A DNA stretch of 64,000 bases from Opitutales bacterium UBA5694 (GCA_002420185.1 DIHO01000007.1:83423-147422), one strand, 5' to 3'; shown: positions 18,333 through 27,611, counted from the first letter of the stretch. Notes: generated from the sequence alone by a model not told the origin. Translations and numbers: made by a program.

Positions 18333-19433
18333 ATGATCCGACGATCCGAAATTAAAACCCTGCGGATGGTCCTTCTTTTCGTCGCAGCCACGATTTACTG
18401 CCTCTCGATAAACGCTCAGGAAGGCACACCCGAAACTGAGGAAAACATCACGCCTAGTATTCTGAATCCAGAAGACATCTTTTCTGAAGAGCATAGAATG
18501 CTACGGCGACTCACTTCCGGCGACTATCCTTTCCGGCGCGGTATTTTTAAGGACGATATCCAGATTAAATCCAAACAGGTTCGTCTTGCATCAGGTAAGA
18601 AGATCAGCCTAGTATGGGGACGACCGAAGAGGGCAAAAATCGCCCCAGCTGTCTTTGTTATCGATGTGGAATCTGCCTCACTGAGCAACCAGTCCAGCCG
18701 ACGTTTTTTTGGTAGATCTAAGAGTCGCCGTGCTCAAAAAGAGAATGAAGCACGCTACCTTCTCACCTCTCCATTCGGTAGTAACTTGCTCGGCCAAGGA
18801 TTCGTGGTTGCCTATGCGGTCGCAAAAGATTTGGCATCGCTGCGTTCTGCGCGAACCTCTGACTGGGTCGAGATGTTCGACGAAATTCGTGATCAAAAAG
18901 TAGTCGATGAAAGCAGCTTCTTCCTGATGTCGACCAAGGAATATGCCAACTTGTCTATCTATCTCGCAAGTACGTATTCGTTTAGTGGATTTATCCTTGA
19001 GGAACCCCACTACATGCTTTTTACAAGGCAGACTCACAAAGACGTTATCGAAGAGAGCAAATGGCTGACCTCTGAACAGATTTGGAGACGCACCGATCCT
19101 TCTCGCAGGAAATTTTACCACAAGATTTTCAGTAGTATCTATTCGCCCATAATTATCATTCGTGCAGAGGCTTCACCGGCGTATGACTTTAACGAGAAGA
19201 CGTTGCTTGATTCCCTAAGAGAATCCAACACTTACTTCGAAACAATCACTCTCAATCAGATTCCTCGTCGGCTAATGCCTTTGGGCGATGCGGACGGAGT
19301 CCTAAATACTGAACCGAGGGTGAGCTACAATCCTAACTCCGTTTCAACCTGGCTAGAGGGAATGATCAACTACTTGAAGGTCAATTCCGACACGACACCG
19401 ACTGAATTGCAAAAACGGGCGATCATATATTAG
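18333..19433 (+). CDS. Exported hypothetical protein
   Basis: A 366-residue protein with a signal peptide (residues about 10-29, likely cleaved after SINA). The mature chain has beta/alpha alternation with a strand APAVFVIDVESASL, a Gly-containing loop, FFLMSTKEYANLSIYLAS and SPIIIIRAEASPAYDF. That order resembles an alpha/beta-hydrolase core, but no Ser nucleophile elbow is evident, so it may be a non-catalytic relative. I do not assign a function. It is followed by another exported protein about 100 bases downstream. Confidence 0.7.
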   Translation: MIRRSEIKTLRMVLLFVAATIYCLSINAQEGTPETEENITPSILNPEDIFSEEHRMLRRLTSGDYPFRRGIFKDDIQIKSKQVRLASGKKISLVWGRPKRAKIAPAVFVIDVESASLSNQSSRRFFGRSKSRRAQKENEARYLLTSPFGSNLLGQGFVVAYAVAKDLASLRSARTSDWVEMFDEIRDQKVVDESSFFLMSTKEYANLSIYLASTYSFSGFILEEPHYMLFTRQTHKDVIEESKWLTSEQIWRRTDPSRRKFYHKIFSSIYSPIIIIRAEASPAYDFNEKTLLDSLRESNTYFETITLNQIPRRLMPLGDADGVLNTEPRVSYNPNSVSTWLEGMINYLKVNSDTTPTELQKRAIIY

Positions 19434-19529
19434 AGCTGCAAGTACGTCGGTCAAAAAGGCCCACGAGTAGAGGTTGCCCGTAGGGCAAAGACGCTTGCCC
19501 TGTTCCCCTAGACGTGCCCTATTTGAGAA

Positions 19530-20090
19530 ATGAAACGGGCCGTCTCATTTTTATCTATTCTCATGCTATTAAGCACATCGTTCGCGGCTGACTTCGAACG
19601 AGCGACCCTGGATCAAGTTCTCGTCGAGATCAAATCGCTCAACGAGAAGGTCTCTGCGTTGAAAGTGCGTCTCGCCAAATACGAAGAAGTTTCTGAAGTC
19701 CCCAACACCGTTCCGCGGGCAGCCGTCGCGCACGCCACCTCTAATCCTTCGCCTAAAGACGATAAAAACCAGTGGTACGAAAACTTGAGAATCGAGCTAT
19801 GCAAAGCAGAAGTTCGAGCGAGCGGAGACTGGGTAAATCCCGATGCCTGGGACAAGCTTGCCTCAAAGATGAACCCTAGAGAATTCGTGGCTATTCTAGG
19901 CGAACCGATGGACAAGAAATTCTCCATTCGTAAAGACACGGACGAAGTTTTAATCTTCCGAGGTGATCTCGAAGGGAAAGGTTACACGGTCAAAGACGAA
20001 GTGAGAATCGGTAAAGGTAAGGTTAATCAAATCCTCGCCCCGGGTTTCTACGAATTCATTGAGACCAATTTCGAGTCCTTTATTTTTTAA
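19530..20090 (+). CDS. Exported hypothetical protein with coiled-coil start
   Basis: A 186-residue protein with a clear signal peptide (MKRAVSFLSILMLLSTSFAA, cleavage after SFA). The mature N-terminus holds a short predicted coiled coil (LDQVLVEIKSLNEKVSALKV). A spacer follows, then a C-terminal domain from about residue 85 (NQWYENLRIELCKAEVR, SKMNPREFVAILGEPMDKKF, a charged beta hairpin VLIFRGDLEGKGYTVKDEVR). The 'W..l..gms..eV..iLG.P' shape recalls small outer-membrane assembly-type domains (SmpA/OmlA-like), but the match is weak. It lies directly upstream of tyrS. Confidence 0.7.
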   Translation: MKRAVSFLSILMLLSTSFAADFERATLDQVLVEIKSLNEKVSALKVRLAKYEEVSEVPNTVPRAAVAHATSNPSPKDDKNQWYENLRIELCKAEVRASGDWVNPDAWDKLASKMNPREFVAILGEPMDKKFSIRKDTDEVLIFRGDLEGKGYTVKDEVRIGKGKVNQILAPGFYEFIETNFESFIF

Positions 20091-20165
20091 AATTCAGCCT
20101 TAAGTCTGCAACCTTCAGCCTTAATCTCGACACTTCTCTCAATTCTCTCCAAAACCTTCCACCTT

Positions 20166-21449
20166 ATGACGATTTTGGAAGATCTGCATTGGAGAGGACT
20201 CCTTAACGACTGCACGGCTGAAGAGGCTTTAGCTGAGCGACTTGCCGAAGGGCCCATATCATTGTATAGTGGCTTTGACCCTACTGCAGATAGCCTCCAT
20301 GTCGGCAATCTCGTGCCTCTCATAGCTCTTAGGCGCTTCCAGGACTATGGTCACAAACCTATCGCTCTTGCCGGTGGAGCCACTGGAAGCATTGGTGACC
20401 CATCGGGCAAAAAGTCTGAGCGCCAATTACTCACTAAAGAAGTGCTCGACCACAATATCGAGTCAGTAAAAACACAGCTCGCCAGTATACTCGATTTCAA
20501 CGAAGCCATCAAAAATACCGCCCGACTTGTCGACAATGCCACTTGGATGGCCCCGATCAGCTTTCTCGATTTTCTAAGAGATGTCGGCAAACATTTCACC
20601 GTAAACTCCATGGTTGCCAAAGAAAGCGTGCGTGCTCGCATGGACGACCGAGATGTAGGCATCAGCTACACAGAATTTTCCTACATGCTGCTGCAAGGGT
20701 ACGACTTCTACCATCTCTACCAGTCAGAAAATTGCGAACTCCAAATCGGCGGCAGCGATCAATGGGGAAACATTACCATCGGAACCGAGCTGACACGCAA
20801 AAAGGCGGAGGCCACTGTCTACGGCCTCACCCTACCCCTCATCACTAACGCTGACGGGACCAAATTCGGCAAAAGCGAATCAGGCGCCATTTGGCTAGAT
20901 CCTGCTCGCACCAGCGTGTATCGCTTCTACCAGTATTTCATCAATGTCGATGATCGTGACGTCATTCGCTACTTGAAATACTTTACTTTTCTCAACCAGG
21001 ATGAAATCGCGGTACTCGAAAAACAGCACGAAGAAAATCCTGGCATAAGATTAGCCCATCGAGCTCTAGCCCGCGAAATGACGCAGCTCATCCACGGCGA
21101 AGAGGCCACCAACGATGCCATCAAAGCCAGCCAGATTCTTTTTGGGGGTGGTCTCGAAGACATTTCGGAGAACGCTTTGCAAGAAGTGGCCAACGAAATA
21201 CCGAACGCAAAGGTATCCAGTGATACCCTTTCCGGTGAAGGACTCTCTCTACTGGAAGCTCTCGTCGAATCAGGTCTGTCCCCATCTCGTGGCCAGGCCA
21301 AAAAAGATATCCAAGGAGGAGGTGTAAACGTAAACAATAAAAGGATACAAAATATTCAATCAAAGCTCACCTCATCCGACATCCATTTCGATAAATATAT
21401 CCTCCTCCGCCGTGGAAAGAAGAACTACGCAGCTCTGATTGTGGATTAG
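20166..21449 (+). CDS. tyrS: Tyrosyl-tRNA synthetase
   Basis: A class I synthetase of 427 residues that charges tRNA-Tyr. The HIGH-like motif is HVGN in PTADSLHVGNLVPL (about residue 46), and the KMSKS loop is KFGKSESGAIW (about 236). The tyrosine pocket appears in YDFYHLYQSENCELQIGGSD, and a C-terminal S4 RNA-binding domain covers about 360-427 (SRGQAKKDIQGGGVNVNNKR). The KFGKS form marks the common bacterial TyrS clade. The stop codon is the first part of the hairpin shared with dnaE2. Confidence 0.97.
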   Translation: MTILEDLHWRGLLNDCTAEEALAERLAEGPISLYSGFDPTADSLHVGNLVPLIALRRFQDYGHKPIALAGGATGSIGDPSGKKSERQLLTKEVLDHNIESVKTQLASILDFNEAIKNTARLVDNATWMAPISFLDFLRDVGKHFTVNSMVAKESVRARMDDRDVGISYTEFSYMLLQGYDFYHLYQSENCELQIGGSDQWGNITIGTELTRKKAEATVYGLTLPLITNADGTKFGKSESGAIWLDPARTSVYRFYQYFINVDDRDVIRYLKYFTFLNQDEIAVLEKQHEENPGIRLAHRALAREMTQLIHGEEATNDAIKASQILFGGGLEDISENALQEVANEIPNAKVSSDTLSGEGLSLLEALVESGLSPSRGQAKKDIQGGGVNVNNKRIQNIQSKLTSSDIHFDKYILLRRGKKNYAALIVD

Positions 21450-21509
21450 CTCAGTGCTTTAGCCTGAGCACATGTTCTCATACAATGCTCGGACTGAAGC
21501 ACTGAGCTA
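21447..21509. terminator. Bidirectional hairpin between tyrS and dnaE2
   Basis: A 13-bp perfect inverted repeat, TAGCTCAGTGCTT (21447-21459) and AAGCACTGAGCTA (21497-21509), surrounds an inner imperfect repeat (CCTGAGCA / TGCTCGG). It starts on the tyrS stop codon and ends immediately before the dnaE2 stop, filling the whole gap between the two convergent genes. There is no long T-run on either side, so termination may not follow the classic intrinsic mechanism; the structure could also stabilise both 3' ends. Confidence 0.65.
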
Positions 21510-24500
21510 CTAGTGAAAATCATACGAGTTCGCAGCCGGCAGTTCCCCCACTACCAGCGGTTCTATTTTCTCGGCTTTCACATGGATTACGTTTTGTAAG
21601 TTCTGCAGCCTTCCTGAAACCAGGAGGAATCTTTCCTGTGTAATCACAAGCCGACTACGCTCGAATATCTGCGGCATCACCACAATATTGGATATCCCCG
21701 TCTCATCTTCTAGCGAAATAAACAAAAAACCCTTCGCTGTTCCCGGCCGTTGACGGCAAATTACCTGTCCCGCCACTCTAACCCGATTGCCATGCGGCGT
21801 GTGATCCAAGTCCACTGACGTCCAGACCTGCGACAGTCCATCCCGAACTGCAGCCATGGGGTGTGAGCCCACCGTCACGCCTACACCGCTATAATCCGCC
21901 TGCAGGCGCTCTACGTGCGTCATTAACTCCAACGGACTCAGTCCACGATTATCCTCCACCTCTGCATCCGCAAACAAGTCCCCTGGATCGTAGCTCGACT
22001 CCACCGACCACAAGGCGTGCCGCCGGCTCTTCTCGAAACAATTCAAAGCTCCTATTGAAGCCAGCGTTCGTAATTCGTCCCGGTCGAAACGAGTCCGCTT
22101 TCTAAAGTCCCGCAAATCAGTAAACCCATACTCCTCTCTAGCTCTCAGCATCGCTTCCGCATGAGAACGACTCACTCCATTTACCATGTTCAGACCCAAT
22201 CGGATAGACTGTTCGCTCTCCACGATACACCGCCATCCAGAAACCGAAACATCCACCGCTCGAACCCGAATATTATGCCGCTTAGCATCTTGGATCAAGG
22301 TCGCCGGTGAATAGAAACCCATCGGCTGATTGTTCAATAATGCCACATAAAAATCCGCCTTATAGTGAGTCTTTAAGTACATACTAGCGTAAGCTAGCAA
22401 ACCAAACGAAATCGCATGACTCTCCGGAAAACCATAATGGGCAAAACTGGAGACTAACCTAACTACCTGTTCAATTTTCTCTTCTGGAACCTTTCTTTCA
22501 TGCATCGCTTTCACCAAGTCCTGCGTCACCTGGTTAATCCGGTAATCTATTCGATAAAAACTCACTGCCCGTCGTAGTTCCTCAGCCTGAGCACCAGAGA
22601 AATCAGCCATAACCATCGCCACTTTCAGAATTTGCTCCTGAAAAAGGGCCACCCCCAAAGTCCGTTCCAAAATCGGTTTCAGGCGATCGTCAATATACTC
22701 AATCTTTTGTCGACCTGCCCGTCGCTCCAGATAAGGGTTCACCATGTTTCCCTGAATGGGACCGGGTCGGATCATTCCAACCTCGATAACAACGTCGTAG
22801 AACTCCTTCGGCTTCATCCGCGGCAGAGTCGCCATCTGAGCTCGACTCTCAATCTGGAAAACCCCGATCGTATCGGCCTTCTGCATCATCTCATAGGTTG
22901 CCTTGTCGTCTTTGGGAATACTCGCGAGGTCGATACTCTTCCCCTTAGCCCTCACCGCTTCGAAAGCATCTTGCATTACCGCCATCATTCCTAGACCCAA
23001 CAAATCCACCTTCACCATCCCCATATCCTCACAGTCCTCCTTGTCCCACTGAACCACAGTTCGCCCTGGCATGCTCGCTGGCTCTAACGGCACCACTGAG
23101 TCTAGTTCACCTTCACAAATAATCATACCTCCTGAATGCTGGCCCAAGTGCCGAGGTAAGCCCAAAATCATAGGAAACAACCGAGCCAAGGCAGACGCTC
23201 TCGGATGACTAGAAGCGATTCCCGACTTATCGAATTGCTCAGAAATCGAGATCTCGTGCGAGTAGTTATGGCTTCCATACAACGAGGAAAAACGTCCTAA
23301 AACCTCATCAGAAAAGCCAAAGACCTTGCCAATTTCCCGAGCCGCACTCCGCCCACGGTAGGTAATCACATTCGCAGTCATAGCTGCCCCATTTCGACCA
23401 TAACGCCGGTACACTTCCTGGATCACCTGTTCCCGTCGGTCCCCGCTAGGCAAATCGATGTCTATATCCGGCCAACTCCGTCGCTCCTCATTCAAGAAGC
23501 GCTCGAAGAGCAATCGCCCTTCCACGGGATCCACCGGCGTAATCCCCAAGCTATAGCAAACCGCACTATTGGCCGCACTTCCTCGTCCTTGAGCCATGAT
23601 GTTGTGTTCTCGGCAGTAGTTAATCAAATCCCAGACAATCAGAAAATAGCCGGAAAAGCCTAAACGGGCAATGATGCTAAGCTCATGACGCAGTTGACGC
23701 TTCACCACTGGACTCAGACTCCGATACCGCTGTTCTGCCCCAAACCAGACAATCTTCTCCAAAAAAGAATCCATAGATTCCCCTCGAGGCACAGGAAAAC
23801 GAGGAAACTTGTATCCAAGATTCTCCAACGAAAATTCACAACGTTCCGCAATGCGAAGTGTGTTTTTAATAGCCTCGGGCATATCCCGAAACAAATACCC
23901 CATCTCTTTCGCTGGCTTGACAAAGCGCTGGGCATTCCGACTAAGCAACATTCCTGCCTTGTCCAAACGCGTCTTCTCTCTCAAGCAGGTAAAAACGTCC
24001 TGAGTCAGCCGGCCCGCTGGCGTCGCATAGCAGATTCCATTAGTCGCTACAAGCGGTAGATCCGAAGCGACTGCCAAGTCACGCATCGTCGCCACCCAAC
24101 GCTCCTCTCCTCGAATCAAATGCCGCTGAACTTCGAGCCCCAAATCTTCATCGGCAAAAATCTCTCGAAGACGCTTTAAACTTCTATCAAGACCCGAAAC
24201 TCCTTCCTCTCGCCACGCTTGGTAAAGCGGCCCATCCTCATCCCCTGTCAAAGCGACCATTCCTTCTGCAAACTCTGGTAGTTCATCCCACGTCACCTGC
24301 CCCTCACCCTTCTCCGAACGCAGCTGGGCCCGAGTCAGAAGCTTACACAAATTTCGATATCCCTGTCGCGATTTAATCAATAACGGTAAAGCACTCCCAT
24401 CTTCCATCGCCAGTTCACAGCCCACGATGGGACGCACTCCCTGTGCACGTGCTTCCTTATAAAAACGCGGCGTCCCATAAACACCCCCTCGATCACAAAC

Positions 24501-24617
24501 CGCCATCGCATCCAGCTCTGCATCCGCACAAGCCACCGCCAACTCCTTAGGATGCGACGCCCCTCGCAAGAAGCTAAACGCCGTCCGTGCATGCAGTTCG
24601 ATGTAGCGATTAGCCAT
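21510..24617 (-). CDS. dnaE2: Error-prone DNA polymerase III alpha, DnaE2
   Basis: A C-family polymerase of 1035 residues, the catalytic part of the damage-inducible ImuA-ImuB-DnaE2 translesion complex. It has the PHP domain at the N-terminus (YIELHARTAFSFLRGASHP, typical DnaE2 wording) and the palm acidic residues in WPDIDIDLPSGDRRE (about residue 384). RHLGQHSGGMII and FPESHAISFGLLAYASMYLK follow, then helix-hairpin-helix and a C-terminal OB fold (RVRVAGQVICRQRPGTAKGF). It lacks the C-terminal extension of DnaE1, as DnaE2 enzymes do. It is the last gene of the minus-strand cassette; 226 bp separate it from imuB. Confidence 0.95.
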   Translation of the reverse strand: MANRYIELHARTAFSFLRGASHPKELAVACADAELDAMAVCDRGGVYGTPRFYKEARAQGVRPIVGCELAMEDGSALPLLIKSRQGYRNLCKLLTRAQLRSEKGEGQVTWDELPEFAEGMVALTGDEDGPLYQAWREEGVSGLDRSLKRLREIFADEDLGLEVQRHLIRGEERWVATMRDLAVASDLPLVATNGICYATPAGRLTQDVFTCLREKTRLDKAGMLLSRNAQRFVKPAKEMGYLFRDMPEAIKNTLRIAERCEFSLENLGYKFPRFPVPRGESMDSFLEKIVWFGAEQRYRSLSPVVKRQLRHELSIIARLGFSGYFLIVWDLINYCREHNIMAQGRGSAANSAVCYSLGITPVDPVEGRLLFERFLNEERRSWPDIDIDLPSGDRREQVIQEVYRRYGRNGAAMTANVITYRGRSAAREIGKVFGFSDEVLGRFSSLYGSHNYSHEISISEQFDKSGIASSHPRASALARLFPMILGLPRHLGQHSGGMIICEGELDSVVPLEPASMPGRTVVQWDKEDCEDMGMVKVDLLGLGMMAVMQDAFEAVRAKGKSIDLASIPKDDKATYEMMQKADTIGVFQIESRAQMATLPRMKPKEFYDVVIEVGMIRPGPIQGNMVNPYLERRAGRQKIEYIDDRLKPILERTLGVALFQEQILKVAMVMADFSGAQAEELRRAVSFYRIDYRINQVTQDLVKAMHERKVPEEKIEQVVRLVSSFAHYGFPESHAISFGLLAYASMYLKTHYKADFYVALLNNQPMGFYSPATLIQDAKRHNIRVRAVDVSVSGWRCIVESEQSIRLGLNMVNGVSRSHAEAMLRAREEYGFTDLRDFRKRTRFDRDELRTLASIGALNCFEKSRRHALWSVESSYDPGDLFADAEVEDNRGLSPLELMTHVERLQADYSGVGVTVGSHPMAAVRDGLSQVWTSVDLDHTPHGNRVRVAGQVICRQRPGTAKGFLFISLEDETGISNIVVMPQIFERSRLVITQERFLLVSGRLQNLQNVIHVKAEKIEPLVVGELPAANSYDFH

Positions 24618-24623
24618 TAGCGT

Positions 24624-24851
24624 TCAGCCTTTCGAAAACATTCCATACCCAACCAACCGTCTTGAGCCTAGCCATGAGCGTTTCCAATAATTCGCCTTTG
24701 AGCGGACGACGTAGGATTCGAAACACAAATTCCGGCTTTCGACTTGAGGCATACCTGAAGGGTATTTCGAAATGAGAAAACGCAATTTGGGCTCGAATCC
24801 TGCTAGAACGCGAAAGAATTGGATTGATTGGATACCCTCAAAATCAGTCAT
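24624..24851 (-). CDS. Short reading frame between imuB and dnaE2
   Basis: A 75-residue frame whose ATG overlaps the end of imuB (ATGACTGA arrangement) and whose stop lies 6 bases before the dnaE2 ATG. It fills the gap exactly. The product is basic and shows no signal peptide or known motif. A second frame over the same bases, without a clear start until late, ends by overlapping the dnaE2 start codon and encodes LETLMARLKTVGWVWNVFER. Which of the two, if either, is translated cannot be decided here. The placement suggests translational coupling through the operon; a spurious frame is equally possible. Confidence 0.3.
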   Translation of the reverse strand: MTDFEGIQSIQFFRVLAGFEPKLRFLISKYPSGMPQVESRNLCFESYVVRSKANYWKRSWLGSRRLVGYGMFSKG

Positions 24852-26430
24852 ACATCCCCTCGACCATCCACTGTGTCCGCTCCTTCACGAGGCGGTACAC
24901 TCCACCAGCCTTCAGTTCCACATCCCATTCCAGCCGGTTCCATCCTCCCGACTCCCACCATTGCCCCGAATAGGCCCAAGGGCCTCGGCACTGGGCCACC
25001 ATCCCGCCTGCCCGGGAACAGTGAAACCAAATGGGACGCCTTTCCCCTACCCTGACTTCAGCCTTCAAAGAGGGACGAAAACGGCGTAGGACCAATCCGA
25101 ACTGCTCTTTCGTCCCCAGTCCTTTCATCGGAGGCGTTGTCGTTGGCAAACGCTCGAGCGTCATTCCCTCAGGCCGCCCACTCAGTTCCAGGCTGGGCCG
25201 GCCCACATTGTCCGCCCCGACAATCCCCGCCAACTGAGCCAAGGTTTGGGTAAACCGATGCGGATCTTTCAGACTCGTTTCGAATAAGCCTAGCTGGCTT
25301 TCATTTCGATCAATCGGATCTACTTTAAGATGGAGGCCCACCACTGCCGAATCAGTATCCATTTTATCCAGCCGAGTCGACAGCATCATGAACAATGCCT
25401 CCGAATCACTAGTAGGGTCTGGGACTTTGAGCGATGTCTCTATCGATTCGATCCGCTCTCCATCCTCCAAACGAATATCCGCCAGCTCTAGCTTCAAGTG
25501 GATGGACTCGGCCACCAGGGCGGAGACCTGCAGCCGCAGACAAAGTTGATCCAGAAAACGGCGAATAAGAAACAGCAAGGGCTCCAGCGTATCGACTTCG
25601 TATTCGAATTCTAGCGACTCTTGGTAAACTTCGGGTAGTTCCGAAATTCGCAATGGCCGCTCCTCCCGACCTGAAATCCGATCCCAGAAGGCCAAGCCCT
25701 CCGCACCTAGTCGCTTGCCCACCTCCTCTCGAGGCAGTTGGGCAAAGGCCCCCGCCCAATGAATTCCCCATTGATCCAAAATCGCCCCCAGCTCCTCCGA
25801 GGGTTCCACGGCCTCTATCGGAAGGGAGTTCAAGAATTCCTTTAACGAACGGTGAGGAAGACCGGTCCTTTCCGGCTCTGCGAACATCGCCGGCCACCCA
25901 TCCTCCACCGCACCGGCTGACTGAGGACAGTCGGCCCTATCTTGTAAAGGGAGCTCCCCCACAACCATAACACCCTTTGATTTGCGGGCTACGAATAAGG
26001 CGATATCTGGCGTGGCCCCAACCCCTATGCGTCCTCTCAAGCCAAGTACCCTCAAAACAGATACGATTTCCTGACATGAATCTACAAGCGTCTTCCAGTT
26101 AACCCCGATCAGACTAATCGAACACACCCCAGGATAGGTCTCCTCCACTCGAGGCGACAGGGAATAGGCACAATCGAACAGGGCTCGCCCCGCCAGGGCT
26201 TCCGCTTTCTCCGAACAGTAGCGAACGACGACCTCCTCGCAGCGGGCGATCGCCTGTGGCAAGCTCAAGCCAGGAAGTGCCCCTGCCCTTTCCGCCGCTC
26301 GCGTACAGTCAATCACCAGTGGCTTAGCCAGCGATTCGTCCACCAGAACGACCGGCCTCCCCCGAAGCCCTTCTTCCAGCCGTAGGACCGCCTGCAATGC
26401 GAAACGCGGAATATCAATCACCGTGTACAT
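24844..26430 (-). CDS. imuB: ImuB, inactive Y-family polymerase-like adaptor
   Basis: A 528-residue Y-family homologue that works as a hub in translesion synthesis: it binds the beta clamp, ImuA and DnaE2. The N-terminal palm is recognisable (YTVIDIPRFALQAVLRLEEG, RPVVLVDES, GRIGVGATPDIALFVARK). The SxDE-type catalytic acidic pair is not present (RVEETYPGVCSISLIG in its place), as in other ImuB proteins. A clamp-binding motif QLGLF occurs near residue 386. The C-terminal tail continues with aromatic-rich sequence (GPWAYSGQWWESGGWNR) of the ImuB type. It is 13 bp downstream of imuA. Confidence 0.92.
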   Translation of the reverse strand: MYTVIDIPRFALQAVLRLEEGLRGRPVVLVDESLAKPLVIDCTRAAERAGALPGLSLPQAIARCEEVVVRYCSEKAEALAGRALFDCAYSLSPRVEETYPGVCSISLIGVNWKTLVDSCQEIVSVLRVLGLRGRIGVGATPDIALFVARKSKGVMVVGELPLQDRADCPQSAGAVEDGWPAMFAEPERTGLPHRSLKEFLNSLPIEAVEPSEELGAILDQWGIHWAGAFAQLPREEVGKRLGAEGLAFWDRISGREERPLRISELPEVYQESLEFEYEVDTLEPLLFLIRRFLDQLCLRLQVSALVAESIHLKLELADIRLEDGERIESIETSLKVPDPTSDSEALFMMLSTRLDKMDTDSAVVGLHLKVDPIDRNESQLGLFETSLKDPHRFTQTLAQLAGIVGADNVGRPSLELSGRPEGMTLERLPTTTPPMKGLGTKEQFGLVLRRFRPSLKAEVRVGERRPIWFHCSRAGGMVAQCRGPWAYSGQWWESGGWNRLEWDVELKAGGVYRLVKERTQWMVEGMYD

Positions 26431-26443
26431 GGTACCTTGCCTT

Positions 26444-27124
26444 TCATCCTGCTTGTATCAGTTTGGGGAAATCTCCCATTTCCTGTTTGCGAAGGCGAAG
26501 CACGTCGAACACGAGGCCCTTTGAGACATCGGCCAAATTCGCATCGCACTGCGCTACCGTCAGGCGTCCGGCTAGTGCTACCCGGATCTGGGCGCTCGGG
26601 ATCATGGGGCGCGGCGTGAAAACGACTAAAGTCCCCTCCCATCGGCCCACTAGTCGCTGTAGGCGATACCAGACCGTCGAACGCGTCCGCTTCAAAGCCC
26701 ACCCAGGGCAATCACGCAAATCTACAATCACCATTCCTAGGTTTTCGTCGCGCAGCAGTACATCCGCCGCCCGCAAAGCCTGCTCTACCGACCCACACCG
26801 CACCCACATAAGATGCTCGATTAAAGCAGGCGGCGCCGTTTGCGGGTCAAAGGCGTTCGCCCCATCGACCAACGCCGCAAAACGACGTTCCTTACGAGCC
26901 CCCTCCAACAAGTGGAGGAGCACAGTTTGCCCGCCCGAACTCGGATTGGAAGCGACGAACTCGCACAAAACGCCAGTCGACAGTCCTCCCCCCAAAGCCC
27001 GGTCGAAATGATCGATGCCAGTCCCTAAAGTGTCCCTATCAGTTCCAGCCGCCCAACGGACGCCTTCACCTATGATTTCCCTAAGGCTAACTGGCTCCAG
27101 TTGAACTGCTCGAGCAAGCGCCAC
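26444..27124 (-). CDS. imuA: ImuA, RecA-like translesion accessory protein
   Basis: The first gene of the imuA-imuB-dnaE2 cassette. The product (226 residues from the GTG at 27124, or 238 from a TTG at 27160) has a RecA-like core: LGTGIDHFDRALGGGLSTGV, CEFVASNPSSGGQTVLLHLL in the Walker A position (not a canonical P-loop), a Walker B-like NLGMVIVDLRD, and TLVVFTPRP. ImuA proteins help organise ImuB and DnaE2 at stalled forks. The TTG start reads TTGACA, which could instead be a promoter -35 hexamer, so the GTG is preferred. A perfect palindrome sits just upstream, fitting SOS control. Confidence 0.88.
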   Translation of the reverse strand: MALARAVQLEPVSLREIIGEGVRWAAGTDRDTLGTGIDHFDRALGGGLSTGVLCEFVASNPSSGGQTVLLHLLEGARKERRFAALVDGANAFDPQTAPPALIEHLMWVRCGSVEQALRAADVLLRDENLGMVIVDLRDCPGWALKRTRSTVWYRLQRLVGRWEGTLVVFTPRPMIPSAQIRVALAGRLTVAQCDANLADVSKGLVFDVLRLRKQEMGDFPKLIQAG

Positions 27125-27166
27125 ATGCCCAGAAAAGCACCTCGATCCGAAACCTGTCAATCGTTT

Positions 27167-27184
27167 TAGTGTTCATGAACACTA
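27167..27184. promoter_or_regulatory. Palindromic operator upstream of imuA (candidate LexA box)
   Basis: An 18-bp perfect palindrome, TAGTGTTCATGAACACTA, lies 7 bp upstream of the TTG codon and 43 bp upstream of the GTG codon of imuA. Its half-sites, TGTTC and GAACA, are those I recall for Verrucomicrobia LexA. In that published motif the spacer is four bases; here it is two. Position in front of a typical SOS cassette supports LexA or a related repressor. Confidence 0.6.
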
Positions 27185-27199
27185 TTAATCTAACATTAC

Positions 27200-27611
27200 T
27201 AAATCGAGTTCTTCGAAATTTCAAAAACCCTTGTCTAGAGTAACAAAGGAGTGCCCGCATGCTAAGGCAAATCCAGCAAGATAGGCATCCGCCACACGCT
27301 CCGTCGCCTTACCGAAAGCCATGCTGAATTTGAGCCAAATTGCCTACAAACCGCTCGGCTCATAACCAAAGTATACGCTAAACACTTGAAGGAATCGCCC
27401 GTAGAACGTCCATGTCTCACACATTGTCAACGCGTTCCGTTGCATCACCACATCCAAGGTAATTAGCCGGATCAAACCCAACTAAGCTACTCCGCATACG
27501 AGTAAGTTTGAGCCTCAGGAAGCAGATCGAACCAATGACAGACCTTGCGATACGACTTGTGCTGGGTACCAGCTAAAACCAACAGGCATTAACGTCAGCA
27601 AGAACGTCCAT
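27200..27611 (-). pseudogene. Decayed VapC-type PIN-domain toxin gene
   Basis: The minus strand begins MDVLADVNACWF at 27611 and is soon interrupted. In another frame from about 27500 the translation LGLIRLITLDVVMQRNALT, CETWTFYGRFL, YFGYEPSGL and ADAYLAGFALACGHSFVTLD follows the VapC/PIN pattern closely. The last acidic cluster (DAYLA, TLDKGF) and the first (DVNA) are still visible. At least two frame changes and in-frame stops (after LVCGVA and after PSGL) disable it. It overlaps the end of the vapB remnant, as in intact VapBC operons. Confidence 0.6.

Noticed and set aside
24770..24810. Sequence resembling a tRNA T-arm (GGGCTCGAATCCTGC)
   Set aside because: The T-stem pairs poorly and no acceptor stem, D-arm or anticodon arm fits around it.
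27161..27260. TTGACA at 27160-27155 as a -35 box for imuA
   Set aside because: No acceptable -10 hexamer lies 16 to 18 bases downstream on the minus strand, so I do not list a promoter, although it weakens TTG as the start codon.
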